Positions 1 through 8,839 are shown, numbered from the stretch's first letter. The stretch: DNA of 36,441 nucleotides from Acidobacteriota bacterium (GCA_003224175.1 QHYQ01000199.1:1-36441); one strand, 5' to 3'. Notes: generated by a model not told the origin, from the letters alone. Numbers and translations are program-made.

Positions 1-1506
1 AATCCCATGGAGTTGGCGATTCAGGGAAACAGGACCGTGGGACTCACCGCGAACTGCACCCTGATTCGACGAGACGGACATGAATGCGCAATCGAAGATT
101 GCGCCGCTCCCATCCACGACCGCGATGGTCAGCTCACCGGGGCGGTGATCGTGTTTCATGACGTGAGCATGGCTCGGGCGATGTCAGTCGAAATGTCCCA
201 TCTAGCCCAACATGACGTGCTTACCGATTTACCCAACCGATTGCTGCTGAACGACCGGCTTACCCAGGCAATTTCGCTGGCCCGCCGCAACCAGAACCAA
301 GTTGCAGTGCTGTTCTTGGATTTGGATGGTTTCAAGCACATCAACGACTCCCTCGGACATTCCATTGGCGACAAACTCCTCCAATCAGTAGCAGCACGCT
401 TATCGGCCTGCGTCCGCAAATCAGACACGGTAAGCCGCCTGGGTGGCGATGAATTTGTGATCCTGCTTTCAGAAGTCTGGCACGCAGCGGACGCTGCCAT
501 TAGTGCCGCAAAAACTATCACGGAGGTTAAGGGGGTCCACAGCATTGGCGAACATCGTCTTCACGTTACCGCGAGCATTGGCATAAGCACATACCCCGAA
601 AACGGTGAAGATGCCGACACGCTAATCAAGAATGCCGATACGGCGATGTATCACGCCAAGGAAAATGGGCGCGACAATTACCAGTTCTTCCAGAAGGAAA
701 TGAGCCTCCAAGCCGTCGAGCATCACACCCTCGAAGGCCAATTGCGATATGTTCTTGAGCGCGAGGAACTCTTGTTGCACTATCAGCCGAAGATAAATCT
801 CAAGACGGGAGCCATCACGAGTGTCGAGGCGCTCGTACGATGGCGACATCCGGAGCGTGACGTTCTTCTTCCGGGGCAATTCTTGGCCATCGCCGAAGAA
901 AGCGGCCTCATCCTGGGGATCGGCCGATGGGTACTACACGAGGCGTGCAGGCAGGCGCGAGTGTGGCTGGATGCTGGCTTACCGGTCGTCCCTGTGGCGG
1001 TCAATGTCTCATCGCTGGAATTTCGGAGCGAGCACTTTCTCGAAGGCGTTCGGGCTGCCCTAAAGAAGACCGACCTCGATCCCCGATATCTAGAACTCGA
1101 ATTAACCGAAACCGTTCTCATGCGACATGCCGAGTCCACTGTTTCCGCGCTCGAACAACTCAAAGCCATCGGTGTGCGGCTTGCCATCGATGACTTCGGC
1201 ACTGGCTATTCCAGCTTAAGCTATCTAACTCGATTTCCCATTAACGCCCTGAAGCTCGACCAGTCGTTCGTACACCATATTATGGCCAATGCAAGCGATG
1301 CTATCGTCGCTCGCACGGTCATCCGGATGGCCAAGAGTCTCAAGCACAGGGTTATCGCTGAAGGCGTAGAAACACAAGAGCAGTTGGCATTTCTTCGAGC
1401 CGCGGGCTGCGACGAGGGGCAAGGGTACTATTTCAGTCGGCCCGTGGCTTCACATCAGTTTGCGAAGTTACTTCAGGCGCGTATAGCAGCAACCGTTTCG
1501 AAATGA
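1..1506 (+). CDS. GGDEF-EAL cyclic-di-GMP signalling protein (5' partial)
   Basis: Makes and/or degrades cyclic-di-GMP. The frame is open at the window edge, so the N terminus is missing; the ATG at base 7 is probably internal. Counting from that ATG, residues 20-55 look like the end of a PAS domain (GAVIVFHDVS). A diguanylate cyclase domain follows with an intact GGDEF at 146-150 and an inhibitory-site RxxD (RKSD) five residues before it. The C-terminal EAL phosphodiesterase domain has EALVRW at 274, the DDFGTGYSSL loop and AEGVETQEQ. Signature residues of both domains are present, so both activities are possible. The input sensor must lie upstream. A PilZ-type effector is encoded later in the window, but no link between them is shown. 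Confidence 0.95.
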   Translation, partial: NPMELAIQGNRTVGLTANCTLIRRDGHECAIEDCAAPIHDRDGQLTGAVIVFHDVSMARAMSVEMSHLAQHDVLTDLPNRLLLNDRLTQAISLARRNQNQVAVLFLDLDGFKHINDSLGHSIGDKLLQSVAARLSACVRKSDTVSRLGGDEFVILLSEVWHAADAAISAAKTITEVKGVHSIGEHRLHVTASIGISTYPENGEDADTLIKNADTAMYHAKENGRDNYQFFQKEMSLQAVEHHTLEGQLRYVLEREELLLHYQPKINLKTGAITSVEALVRWRHPERDVLLPGQFLAIAEESGLILGIGRWVLHEACRQARVWLDAGLPVVPVAVNVSSLEFRSEHFLEGVRAALKKTDLDPRYLELELTETVLMRHAESTVSALEQLKAIGVRLAIDDFGTGYSSLSYLTRFPINALKLDQSFVHHIMANASDAIVARTVIRMAKSLKHRVIAEGVETQEQLAFLRAAGCDEGQGYYFSRPVASHQFAKLLQARIAATVSK

Positions 1507-1636
1507 TGGAGGTTTCTTTTCTCGCCTGAGCCGCGTGGAGGTTTCTTCCAGTTCGCGTCGGAGGCTGCATTCCGTGGGCAAGGCAAGTCAAATCAAATGG
1601 TTGAGTCACAGATGCTCCACGGTCAGAGGTTCGTAT

Positions 1637-1807
1637 CTATTCAGCTGAGGCGGCGGCGTTGTGGCCGAACTCTTCATCGAAAGCGATGACGCCGAACGCC
1701 ACAGTGTCCAACGTACAGTTATGGATTTCGGCTTGAAGCGTATCGAGGGTAATCTCCGCACGGCCGTAAGCTTTCGCCAGTGCCACAACGTATTCGATGT
1801 CGCGCAT
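1637..1807 (-). CDS. possible small protein downstream of the ligase gene
   Basis: A 56-residue frame below the ORF-track cutoff, starting MRDIEYVVALAKAYGRAEIT and ending in Ala/Glu. It has a balanced acidic composition with an amphipathic N-terminal helix. By contrast the overlapping 94-residue frame (1606-1890) is Arg/Ser/Trp-rich and looks like a shadow. It lies 79 bases downstream of the ligase stop on the same strand and could be third in that operon. A GGAGG lies 18 bases before the ATG and 12 before an in-frame TTG, so the start is uncertain. No family was recognised. Confidence 0.4.
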   Translation of the reverse strand: MRDIEYVVALAKAYGRAEITLDTLQAEIHNCTLDTVAFGVIAFDEEFGHNAAASAE

Positions 1808-1886
1808 GCCCAAGGTAGGAAGGGGCCTCCGTTGGCGCAGATTCTACCATGCAGTCTTATGTAATAGCGGTACCTGGACGGCGGTG

Positions 1887-2528
1887 TCACTGGCTGTTCA
1901 GGACTGTGGAGGCGGGCTCGGTCTTGGTCCTGAAGTTCTCAAAGATTTCTTGGCGACCACGCTTTTGCGTATACAAAGGATTCAAGATTTTTACCCATGA
2001 AGTCGGCGCAGTCGTGTAGGTGCCTCGTTTGTATTTGCCAACGATTCCTTCACAGTCCTGCTGGCATATCGCCTGGAACAATCTGACGCCGTGCCTCTCC
2101 ATGTGGCTTGCATATAGCAGGCTCCGGTTTCGACTCGCTCGAATTAATTGCCGTAACCTGAGTTTGCGCTCGATCAGTGGCAGGCTTCGAAGGTCTTCGT
2201 TATTTAGCCACAGCAAATCGAAGCAATATAGGATCGCGTTGGCTTTACGTCTTCGCATCAGGTCCAGGAATACGCTCTTGCCCTCAGCGTCCAAGCAAAC
2301 GACTTCCCCATCGATGATGGCATTCTGGACCGCGAGCTTCGCCAAAGCTGTGCTCAAGGGTCCGAAGCTCTTGTACTGATTCTGTTTTCTCGATATTAGG
2401 CGGCAGACTCCGTTTTCGATATAGGCTAGGCAGCGCCAGCCATCCATTTTGACTTCGTACACAAAGTCGTCGTGGTCAAACGGAGCTTGTATCCGTTTCG
2501 GCGCGATGGGTTGGATGCGCGGCAGCAT
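1887..2528 (-). CDS. stand-alone ATP-dependent DNA ligase adenylation domain (LigD-like)
   Basis: Nucleotidyltransferase core of an ATP-dependent DNA ligase of the bacterial LigD type. Visible motifs are motif I EVKMDG with adenylated Lys27, a DGEVV motif III, an EGIVGK motif IV and a final WVKI motif V. At 213 residues the protein ends just after motif V, so the OB-fold domain that normally completes the ligase is absent, as are polymerase and phosphoesterase domains. Solo adenylation domains of this kind occur in soil bacteria. It may need a partner, or only transfer AMP. It starts at an ATG 6 bases after the stop of the small upstream gene, suggesting co-transcription. No Ku gene is in the window. 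Confidence 0.85.
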   Translation of the reverse strand: MLPRIQPIAPKRIQAPFDHDDFVYEVKMDGWRCLAYIENGVCRLISRKQNQYKSFGPLSTALAKLAVQNAIIDGEVVCLDAEGKSVFLDLMRRRKANAILYCFDLLWLNNEDLRSLPLIERKLRLRQLIRASRNRSLLYASHMERHGVRLFQAICQQDCEGIVGKYKRGTYTTAPTSWVKILNPLYTQKRGRQEIFENFRTKTEPASTVLNSQ

Positions 2529-2534
2529 GCCTAA

Positions 2535-2765
2535 TTATCGCGGTTCGTCTGGACTGCGGCAAATTTCGCTCGTTCCCGGAAATAGCCGATCAATCAAGCT
2601 CGGCAACACGTGATCGGCGAGATGGTCGAGAAACTGTGACATCGTATTGATGCGCTTTCGGCATGCAGGGCATCCTGGAATCACGACGCCTCCGCCGCCC
2701 TCCGCCATGCTGCGCTTTTCATCAAGAAAGGTGTCGAGGCTGTGCCGGCGAATTTCAGTTTGCAA
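2535..2765 (-). CDS. hypothetical protein with a CxxC motif, upstream of the ligase
   Basis: A 76-residue protein from a TTG start, with a Gly-rich linker, one CPAC motif and an amphipathic stretch (TMSQFLDHLADHVLPSLIDRLF). No family was recognised. One CxxC suggests half of a metal site, perhaps completed in a dimer. It sits 6 bases upstream of the ligase gene. The start is uncertain: ATG at 2708 is an alternative. An upstream ATG at 2799 (MKKSQLL) runs into a stop, but would join this frame if one A were removed from an A6 run at 2791-2796, giving MKNRNCFSSKALQTEIRR. A frameshift or homopolymer sequence error is therefore possible. Confidence 0.5.
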   Translation of the reverse strand: MQTEIRRHSLDTFLDEKRSMAEGGGGVVIPGCPACRKRINTMSQFLDHLADHVLPSLIDRLFPGTSEICRSPDEPR

Positions 2766-2954
2766 CGCTTTACTGCTGAAGCAGTTGCGATTTTTTCATC
2801 CACCTATCTTAACTGGCGTTCGGCCAGCCCCGCTTGTGCAGTCATAGCCATTTGAATTTTTCCTCCCGTCCTCATCGTTGTTACAGCTTGGAAAGACTCG
2901 GTTTATGACTAGTTAGGGCGGTATACTGTGCCCATTTCAAGTTAGCAGGAGCCT

Positions 2955-3164
2955 ATGGCGATTCTCAGCGGCAAGCGCCTCGGGCCCTACGAAATCCTCT
3001 CTGCAATAGGCGCAGGTGGGATGGGCGAGGTGTACCGCGCCAAAGATACTCGTCTCGACCGCGTCGTGGCCATCAAAGTCCTGCCGACGCATCTTGCGAA
3101 AAGGCCCGAGTTGCGCGAGCACTTCAAACGGGAAGCACGAACGATTTCCAGCGTGTCTGGATGA
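2955..3164 (+). pseudogene. N-terminal stub of a Ser/Thr protein kinase
   Basis: This encodes only the first 69 residues of a bacterial Ser/Thr kinase: LGPYEILSAIGAGGMGEVYR with the glycine loop, the VAIKVL lysine strand and the start of the C-helix. It then stops, lacking the HRD and DFG motifs, so it cannot be an active kinase. The first 26 residues are nearly identical to the intact kinase at 4085, indicating paralogy. A good ribosome site (AGGAG) precedes the ATG and a TATACT-like -10 lies just upstream, so it may still be transcribed. Its end overlaps an ATG that leads into the next gene. Confidence 0.8.
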
Positions 3165-3175
3165 AAGGAAATTAT

Positions 3176-4010
3176 ATGTCTCACCGGCACACCGCGTTTC
3201 TACTTGCTGGATCATTGTGGCTGGCTGCCGCCTGCCTAGCCCAGGGAACTCTTCAAGTCAAACAATCCGCCGAACCAAACCTAACGGAAGAGCAACAGAA
3301 AGAATTCCTGCTGAATGCCAAGGTGGTGGGCAGCAAGCAGTCCAGCAAAGGCATCACTCACCCTTCGGATTTGACGCTAAGTGAGGGCGAGCTGACCCAC
3401 CTTGCCTCCTTTAATACCGTTGACGAACATAAGGAGGAAATGCATTTCGACGACGGGCACACCGAATTAAACTTCGTCGACTCCTACCATTACAACATCG
3501 CCGCATATGAGTTGGCTAAGTTGGTGGGCATGAGTGACGTGATTCCGGTGTATGTGGAACGTCAGTGGAACGGCAAAAAAGGTTTCTCTGTCCTGGTACA
3601 TACCCAAGAAGTGGGATGAGGGGATGCGCCGGCAGCAGAAGCTAGAGGCCCCCGATGGCGACGCTTGGAACAAGCAGATGTACAAGGTCAGGGTGTTCGA
3701 TCAACTCGTCTATGACACCGACCCGAACCTCACCAACGTTCTGATCACAGAGGATTGGAAGATCTGGAGAATCGATTTCACTCGTGCCTTTAGGCTGTGT
3801 CATGACTTGCAGGCCCCCAAGGATCTGGTCAAGTGCGACCGGCAGCTACTGCAGAACTTAAGGATCTTGGACGGGAATGAAGTCCTGGAAAGAACCAAGC
3901 CACACCTTAACAAAAACGAAGTCGCGGCGCTCATGGCCCGGCGCGACAAAATCGTAGCTTATTTCCAACAGCTCACCGCCCAAAAAGGCGAGGCTGCCGT
4001 ACTGTACTGA
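3176..4010 (+). pseudogene. secreted kinase-fold-like protein, split by a frameshift at an A6 run
   Basis: Two overlapping frames (3161-3619 and 3552-4010) join into one protein of about 277 residues if one A is removed from the AAAAAA run near 3574-3579: ...VERQWNGKK then VSLSWYIPKKW... The start at 3176 follows AAAGGA and gives a clear signal peptide (MSHRHTAFLLAGSLWLAAACLAQ). The second half contains VYDTDPNLTNVLI and WRIDFTRAF, resembling the catalytic Asp/Asn loop and the metal-binding Asp of HipA/FAM20/PI-kinase-like folds. That kinase assignment is inference; I recognise the protein only as an acidobacterial-type hypothetical. The extra A may be a mutation, a slippage site or a sequence error. 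Confidence 0.65.
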
Positions 4011-4084
4011 ACTGGCTTGAGCTGAGGAGAATTATTGCTTCGGGCGTTCTACTACGCCGATTCTAGTTAAAAGGGAAATAACGC

Positions 4085-6772
4085 GTGGCGCTCCTACCCA
4101 GCCAACGTCTCGGCCCTTACGAAATCCTCTCAGCCATCGGTGCGGGCGGGATGGGAGAAGTGTATCAGGCACACGACACCAAGCTCGGGCGCGACGTGGC
4201 GATCAAAGTCCTACCGGAAGCTTTTGCGCACGATCCCGAACGGTTGTCCCGCTTTCAGCGCGAAGCAAAGATGCTGGCTTCACTGAATCACCCCAACATC
4301 GCGACGATCTACGGGCTGGAGCAGTCCAACGGCACACATTATCTGTTGATGGAGTTGGTTTCCGGCGAGACATTGGCCGAGCGCGCCAAGCGAGAAGGGC
4401 CGGTACCCATTGAAGAAGCACTGAAAATCTCCGTCCAGATTGCGGAGGCGCTGGAAGCGGCGCACGAGAAAGGCATCATTCACCGCGACCTGAAACCCGC
4501 CAACGTAAAGGTCACGCCAGAGGGCAAGGTCAAGGTGTTGGACTTCGGCTTGGCGAAGGCGTTCGAAGGTGACGCAGCAAGCGACGATCCTTCAAATTCA
4601 CCTACGCTGAGTCTGGCGGCGACGATGCACGGCGTGATCTTGGGGACAGCAGCGTACATGAGCCCGGAGCAGGCACGTGGCAAAGCAGTCGATAAGCGGA
4701 CCGACATTTGGGCCTTTGGTTGTGTGCTGTACGAGTTGTTGACAGGCAAGCAGGCATTCGATGGCGAAAACATAACCGACATTCTGGCAGCAGTGGTGAA
4801 AACGGAGCCCGACTGGCAGGCTCTGCCCGCAGCAACTCCAATGCAGGTACGCGCGCTGCTGCGGCGCTGCTTGCAAAAAGACAAGACGCTGCGCCTTCAA
4901 GCCGCGGGCGATGCCCGCATCGAAATTCACGAGGCTCTGGTCGCTCCTGCGGCGGAACCGGCTGCCGCAGCGAAAGGCATCCGCGCACTCGGGCGGCGAC
5001 CGCTAATCCTCAGCTCGGGCAGCTTGCTAATAGGTCTGGCGATCGCGAGCCTAGCCACTTGGAGTCTGAAGCCCACGCCTGCGCTTGTGGCACGGCCTCT
5101 AACGCGCACGGTGATAAACCTGCCTCCCGGCGACCGGCTCGCCGGCTTCGACCAGCCAGCCGTGGCCATATCGTCCGACGGGAGCCATCTGGCTTATGTC
5201 GCTATTCGGGGCAGCACCCAGCAGCTTTATCTGCGAGGAATGGACAGTTTGGAGGCGAAGCCGATTCCTGGCACGGAGGATGCCGCGAATCCCTTCTTCT
5301 CCCCCGACAGCCGATGGCTGGGCTTTTTCGCAGGGGGAAAGCTGAAGAAGGTCGCTGTAGCGGGAGGTGCAGCGGTTACGCTGGCAGATGTTTCATTCGC
5401 TCGTGGAGCCGCCTGGAGTAGCCTGAGCGCGATCATTTTCGCACCCGCAACAGTTTCCGTGCTGCAGCAAATACCCGATGCCGGAGGCACCTCGCGGCCG
5501 GTGACTCATTTCGATAAAGCGGAGCCCACTCATCGTTGGCTGGAGTTTTTACCTGACGGAAAATCGGTATTCTTTGCCGGAGGTCCTTCTACTGGCAACT
5601 GGGCGACGGCAAAAATCGCAGTTCAATCGCTCAGGACCGGCGAACGGCGGGAACTCATTCAAGGCGGAACCAATCCCCGGTATGCACTTTCCGGGCACCT
5701 GCTCTACGCCCAGGCCGGAACGGTGATGGCGGCGCCCTTCGATGCCCAGCGGCTACAACTGACGGGCGCTGCGGTTCCCGTAGTGGAAGATGTTCTGCAA
5801 AGCTCCGGCACCGGCGCCGCCCAATACAGCATTTCCACGACGGGATCGCTGGTCTACGTTCCGGGAGGTGTTCGTGCACTTTTTCGCAAGCTGGTATGGG
5901 TGAGCCGCAACGGAGTCGAGCAGCCGATCGCAGCTCCTCCTCACGTTTATTACTATCCGCGACTTTCGCCCGACGGTCGCCGGATTGCGGTTACGGTAGT
6001 GGAGGAGGAACAGCAACTTTGGCTCTACGACCTCGCCCGGGACGCACTAAGCCGATTCTCGTTTGGGGTCCATCTGAACCAAAATGCGGCCCGGACGCCG
6101 GATGGCAAGCGGATAGCGCTTGCAGCGAGCAAGGAAGGACCGATTCAAGTTTTCTGGCAACCATCGGATGGCAGTGGCGGGCTCGAGCAGCTTACCACCA
6201 GCGAGAATGTTCGGTTTCCGATGTCGTTTTCTCCAGACGGACAATTGCTGGCCTTCAGTGAAGTCAATCCCAACACCGGCATGGACATCGGGATTCTACG
6301 GCTCAATGACCGCAAGGCCGAACCGTTCATCCAGGCGCCGGGTAATCAAACCGCAGCCGCCTTTTCGCCGAACGGACGCTGGCTGGCCTACAGCTCGGAT
6401 GAATCGGGCCGCCCGGAAATTTACGTCCAACCTTATCCCGGCCCCGGCGGAAAATGGCAAATCTCGACCGAAGTTGGTCAAGAGCCGGTTTGGAATCCCA
6501 ACGGCCGGGAGTTGTTCTACGGCAGCAGAGACAAAATGATGGCTGTGGACGTAGCGACACAGCCAAGTTTTTCGGCTGGGAAACCAAGGATGCTGTTCTC
6601 CTCGGGACTCTATCTGCCGAGTTCCAATGGGTTCCAATTCTACGATGTATCTCCCGACGGCCAGCGATTTTTGATGATCAAGCAAAGCGAAGAAGCTGCG
6701 GCGCTGACGCAAATCGTAGTGGTGCAGAACTGGTTCGAAGAATTGAAGCGTCGCGTGCCCACCGGCAAGTAA
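4085..6772 (+). CDS. Ser/Thr protein kinase with C-terminal TolB-like beta-propeller
   Basis: A membrane-anchored eukaryotic-like kinase of 895 residues with a GTG start behind AAGGGA. The kinase domain (about 11-290) is complete: glycine loop GAGGMGEVY, catalytic-strand Lys41, HRDLKPAN at 133-140, DFG at 153-155, and activation segment GTAAYMSPEQA. One transmembrane helix (about 306-328) follows an Ala-rich linker. The outer part carries WD40/TolB-type PD40 repeats (SSDGSHLAYV, SPDSRWLGFF, SPDGRRIAV, SPNGRWLAYSSDESG, SPDGQRFLM), likely forming a periplasmic propeller that senses or binds partners. This fusion is common in Acidobacteriota. It is the only intact member of three kinase loci here. 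It ends 3 bases before the ATG of a decayed kinase. Confidence 0.95.
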   Translation: MALLPSQRLGPYEILSAIGAGGMGEVYQAHDTKLGRDVAIKVLPEAFAHDPERLSRFQREAKMLASLNHPNIATIYGLEQSNGTHYLLMELVSGETLAERAKREGPVPIEEALKISVQIAEALEAAHEKGIIHRDLKPANVKVTPEGKVKVLDFGLAKAFEGDAASDDPSNSPTLSLAATMHGVILGTAAYMSPEQARGKAVDKRTDIWAFGCVLYELLTGKQAFDGENITDILAAVVKTEPDWQALPAATPMQVRALLRRCLQKDKTLRLQAAGDARIEIHEALVAPAAEPAAAAKGIRALGRRPLILSSGSLLIGLAIASLATWSLKPTPALVARPLTRTVINLPPGDRLAGFDQPAVAISSDGSHLAYVAIRGSTQQLYLRGMDSLEAKPIPGTEDAANPFFSPDSRWLGFFAGGKLKKVAVAGGAAVTLADVSFARGAAWSSLSAIIFAPATVSVLQQIPDAGGTSRPVTHFDKAEPTHRWLEFLPDGKSVFFAGGPSTGNWATAKIAVQSLRTGERRELIQGGTNPRYALSGHLLYAQAGTVMAAPFDAQRLQLTGAAVPVVEDVLQSSGTGAAQYSISTTGSLVYVPGGVRALFRKLVWVSRNGVEQPIAAPPHVYYYPRLSPDGRRIAVTVVEEEQQLWLYDLARDALSRFSFGVHLNQNAARTPDGKRIALAASKEGPIQVFWQPSDGSGGLEQLTTSENVRFPMSFSPDGQLLAFSEVNPNTGMDIGILRLNDRKAEPFIQAPGNQTAAAFSPNGRWLAYSSDESGRPEIYVQPYPGPGGKWQISTEVGQEPVWNPNGRELFYGSRDKMMAVDVATQPSFSAGKPRMLFSSGLYLPSSNGFQFYDVSPDGQRFLMIKQSEEAAALTQIVVVQNWFEELKRRVPTGK

Positions 6773-6775
6773 GCG

Positions 6776-7030
6776 ATGATCGGCCAGACCATCTCGCACT
6801 ATCGCATCCTAGAAAAGCTCGGTGGCGGCGGCATGGGTGTGGTCTACGAAGGTGAAGACCCTCAGTCGGTCGCCACATTGCGCTAAAGTTTCTCCCCGAC
6901 GAACTGGCCCGCGATCTGCAGGCACTATCTGCACGATTCATGAGATTGACGAAGCGGATGTCCGACCCTTCATCGCCAAGGAGTTGCTGGAAGGGGAAAC
7001 GCTCAAGCACCTGATTCGCGGAGAAACGTC
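6776..7030 (+). pseudogene. decayed Ser/Thr kinase, N-terminal remnant
   Basis: An ATG three bases after the previous stop opens [28 protein letters not shown], a classical kinase glycine loop, but a TAA appears after 36 residues. Further kinase sequence is recognisable in other frames: [15 protein letters not shown] just after the stop, then ICTIHEIDE and PFIAKELLEGETLKHLI up to about 7030. The stretch between DLQA and ICTIHE (normally ERFQREARAASALNHPN) is missing. So at least one frameshift and one deletion have killed the gene, and everything from the catalytic loop on is absent here. The likely C-terminal scrap lies at 8128-8193, beyond the metallo-hydrolase gene. Confidence 0.8.
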
Positions 7031-7062
7031 AACCAGAACATCAATCGGAAAGGATAACGCCA

Positions 7063-8061
7063 ATGAAACGTCAAGGACTGTTGTTGGGAGGGTTGGCCGC
7101 GATGGCGGTTATTCCCGCGATCGTTTGGGCACAGGCACCGTCACCACAGAGGCCGGGACAGGGGCGCTCGTTCGCACAATGGGACAAGATCGAGATTTCG
7201 GTGACGGCCAAGCTGGCGCCGAACCTTTACATTCTGCAGGGTTCGCCCGATCTTGACATGAACCACCCTGATGCGGCCGGCGGCAGGGTCGCCGTGCTCT
7301 TCGGTCCTGACGGCATCCTGATGGTCGACTCCCAGGACGAGGAGTTGCACGAAAAGGTTCTGAAGACGATCAGAACGTTCAGCTCCGCGCCCATTCGTAT
7401 TCTGGTCAACTCGCACATCCACTCTGACCACACGGGCGGCAATCCCTTCTTCGCGAAGCAGGGCGCATTGATCTTCTCGCGTGAGGAACTGCGCGATGAA
7501 ATGCTGCACCCGCCCCGCCAGGGCAACGGTACCCCGGCTCCCGCGCCCGATCCGGCCGGCGTTCCCGTCATGACCTATCCGTTGGGCACCCCGGGCGCTC
7601 CCGCTGTAACGATCCATCTAGACGGAGAAGTGGTCGATTTTATTCCGGTTCCGGCATCTCATACCGGGGGAGACACGGTCATCCGGTTCCAGCATGCAAA
7701 CGCGATCTATATCGGCGATTTCTACCGCAATTTCGGTTATCCCTTTGCCGATCAGGCCAATGGTGGCTCGATCAGGGGCATGATCACCGCGATCGACATG
7801 ATCGCGAAGACTGCCGGTCCCGACACGACGCTCATCACTGGTCACGGCACGCTGGTCAAGAAGGCTGACCTGCTCCCCTATCGCGCAATGGTCGTCGACA
7901 TCCTGGCAAAGACGAAGAAGTTGGTCGATCAGGGCAAATCGCTGGACGATATTCTAGCTGCGAACCTGACCGCTCCGTATGACGCGACGACGAAGGGTGA
8001 CACGCCAGCGAGCAAAAACCGGTTCATCACCGAAGCGTATAACGAGGTAAAGGACAAATGA
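7063..8061 (+). CDS. secreted metallo-beta-lactamase-fold hydrolase
   Basis: A 332-residue exported MBL-fold zinc hydrolase. The start ATG follows AAAGGA, and residues 1-24 form a signal peptide ending near VWAQA. The zinc motif HxHxDH is intact (NSHIHSDHTGG, residues 118-123), with later ligand regions ASHTGGDT, IGDFYRN and TGHG. A ruler-like VDSQDEELHEKVLKTI segment follows the first strand. The nearest relatives in style are the periplasmic subgroup B3-like or quinoprotein-relay-type hydrolases of environmental bacteria. The substrate cannot be told and beta-lactamase activity should not be assumed. It sits between two scraps of a kinase gene, so it may have been inserted there. Confidence 0.92.
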   Translation: MKRQGLLLGGLAAMAVIPAIVWAQAPSPQRPGQGRSFAQWDKIEISVTAKLAPNLYILQGSPDLDMNHPDAAGGRVAVLFGPDGILMVDSQDEELHEKVLKTIRTFSSAPIRILVNSHIHSDHTGGNPFFAKQGALIFSREELRDEMLHPPRQGNGTPAPAPDPAGVPVMTYPLGTPGAPAVTIHLDGEVVDFIPVPASHTGGDTVIRFQHANAIYIGDFYRNFGYPFADQANGGSIRGMITAIDMIAKTAGPDTTLITGHGTLVKKADLLPYRAMVVDILAKTKKLVDQGKSLDDILAANLTAPYDATTKGDTPASKNRFITEAYNEVKDK

Positions 8062-8127
8062 ATAACCAATTCCTGTTGACATGGCGGGAGTCCATCGGAA
8101 TTGTGCTCTGTCTGCAAGAATCAACTG

Positions 8128-8193
8128 TTTGATCCGCTGCGCTCGGACCCGCGCTTCCAAGACCTGCTGCGGCGCATGAATCTGCAGCCGTAA
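8128..8193 (+). pseudogene. C-terminal scrap of an acidobacterial Ser/Thr kinase
   Basis: In one frame the bases read FDPLRSDPRFQDLLRRMNLQP followed by TAA. This is the characteristic last segment of TPR-carrying Ser/Thr kinases in Acidobacteriota (a family pattern recalled, not searched). There is no start codon or upstream coding sequence in this frame. It is best read as the 3' end of the kinase whose 5' end is at 6776-7030, separated by the metallo-hydrolase gene and a deletion. Confidence 0.55.
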
Positions 8194-8201
8194 CATTGCC
8201 C

Positions 8202-8549
8202 TCAAGCGGCTGACTGCTCGCGCTCCTTGCAGTCACGGCACAGACGTGTCCACGGCACAGCTTCCAGTCGTGCCTTGGAGATGGGGGAACCGCACGTCTC
8301 GCACACGCCAAACCGGTCATGAGTGATCCGGGCTAATGCGTCTTCAATCGCCCGCAAGAGATGAGAGTCGCTTTGGTGCAGACGGATATGAAGGTCTGCT
8401 TCGGCGTCGGCGTTCGCTTGGTCGATAACATCCCCTTGCAAATCGCCCGCTCCGGGAGCCAACGAAGCAGCCGCGGTGCGCTTGCTGGACAACTCGTCGA
8501 GCCTCGCAATCAGCAACCGCTTGTATCGTTGTAGGTCCGCAGGATTCAC
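8202..8549 (-). CDS. DksA/TraR-family zinc-finger protein
   Basis: A 115-residue protein with a GTG start behind a GGGGGTG ribosome site. The N-terminal half is a predicted coiled coil (LQRYKRLLIARLDELSSKR ... SHLLRAIEDALARI). The C-terminal half holds the DksA/TraR C4 zinc finger, RFGVCETCGSPISKARLEAVPWTRLCRDCKE. DksA-type proteins bind the RNA polymerase secondary channel and modulate initiation. The coiled-coil tip lacks an obvious DxxDxA motif, as in many DksA-like paralogs, so target effects may differ. It converges with the preceding plus-strand material and stands alone. Confidence 0.92.
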   Translation of the reverse strand: MNPADLQRYKRLLIARLDELSSKRTAAASLAPGAGDLQGDVIDQANADAEADLHIRLHQSDSHLLRAIEDALARITHDRFGVCETCGSPISKARLEAVPWTRLCRDCKEREQSAA

Positions 8550-8839
8550 GAGGCACCCCCGAGTGTCTTCGGCATTGCATTTTACATCTGCGCGAACGCC
8601 GTGTCCGCTTTGTGCAACGCCACTAGGCTATTTACCCGACAGCGCGCCCCGGACGAGATGCTGTTCAAGAACCACCCCATTTCCGAATGCGAAAACACGC
8701 CAATTTCGAAACTGTAGATTCAGTCAGTTGCGGGTGGCTGCGAAGAGGGGTTTTCGGAACCCGGAGAGGTTTGACACGTAGAAGCCCAGGCGGTATAAGC
8801 GTGTCGATGCGATCTCTTGCTTCTTATGGAGGTGTTTCC

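Noticed and set aside
1512-1550. GGAGGTTTCTT occurs twice about 30 bases apart after the GGDEF-EAL gene.
   Set aside because: Only two short copies, no hairpin and no link to a gene start; chance or trivial duplication cannot be excluded.
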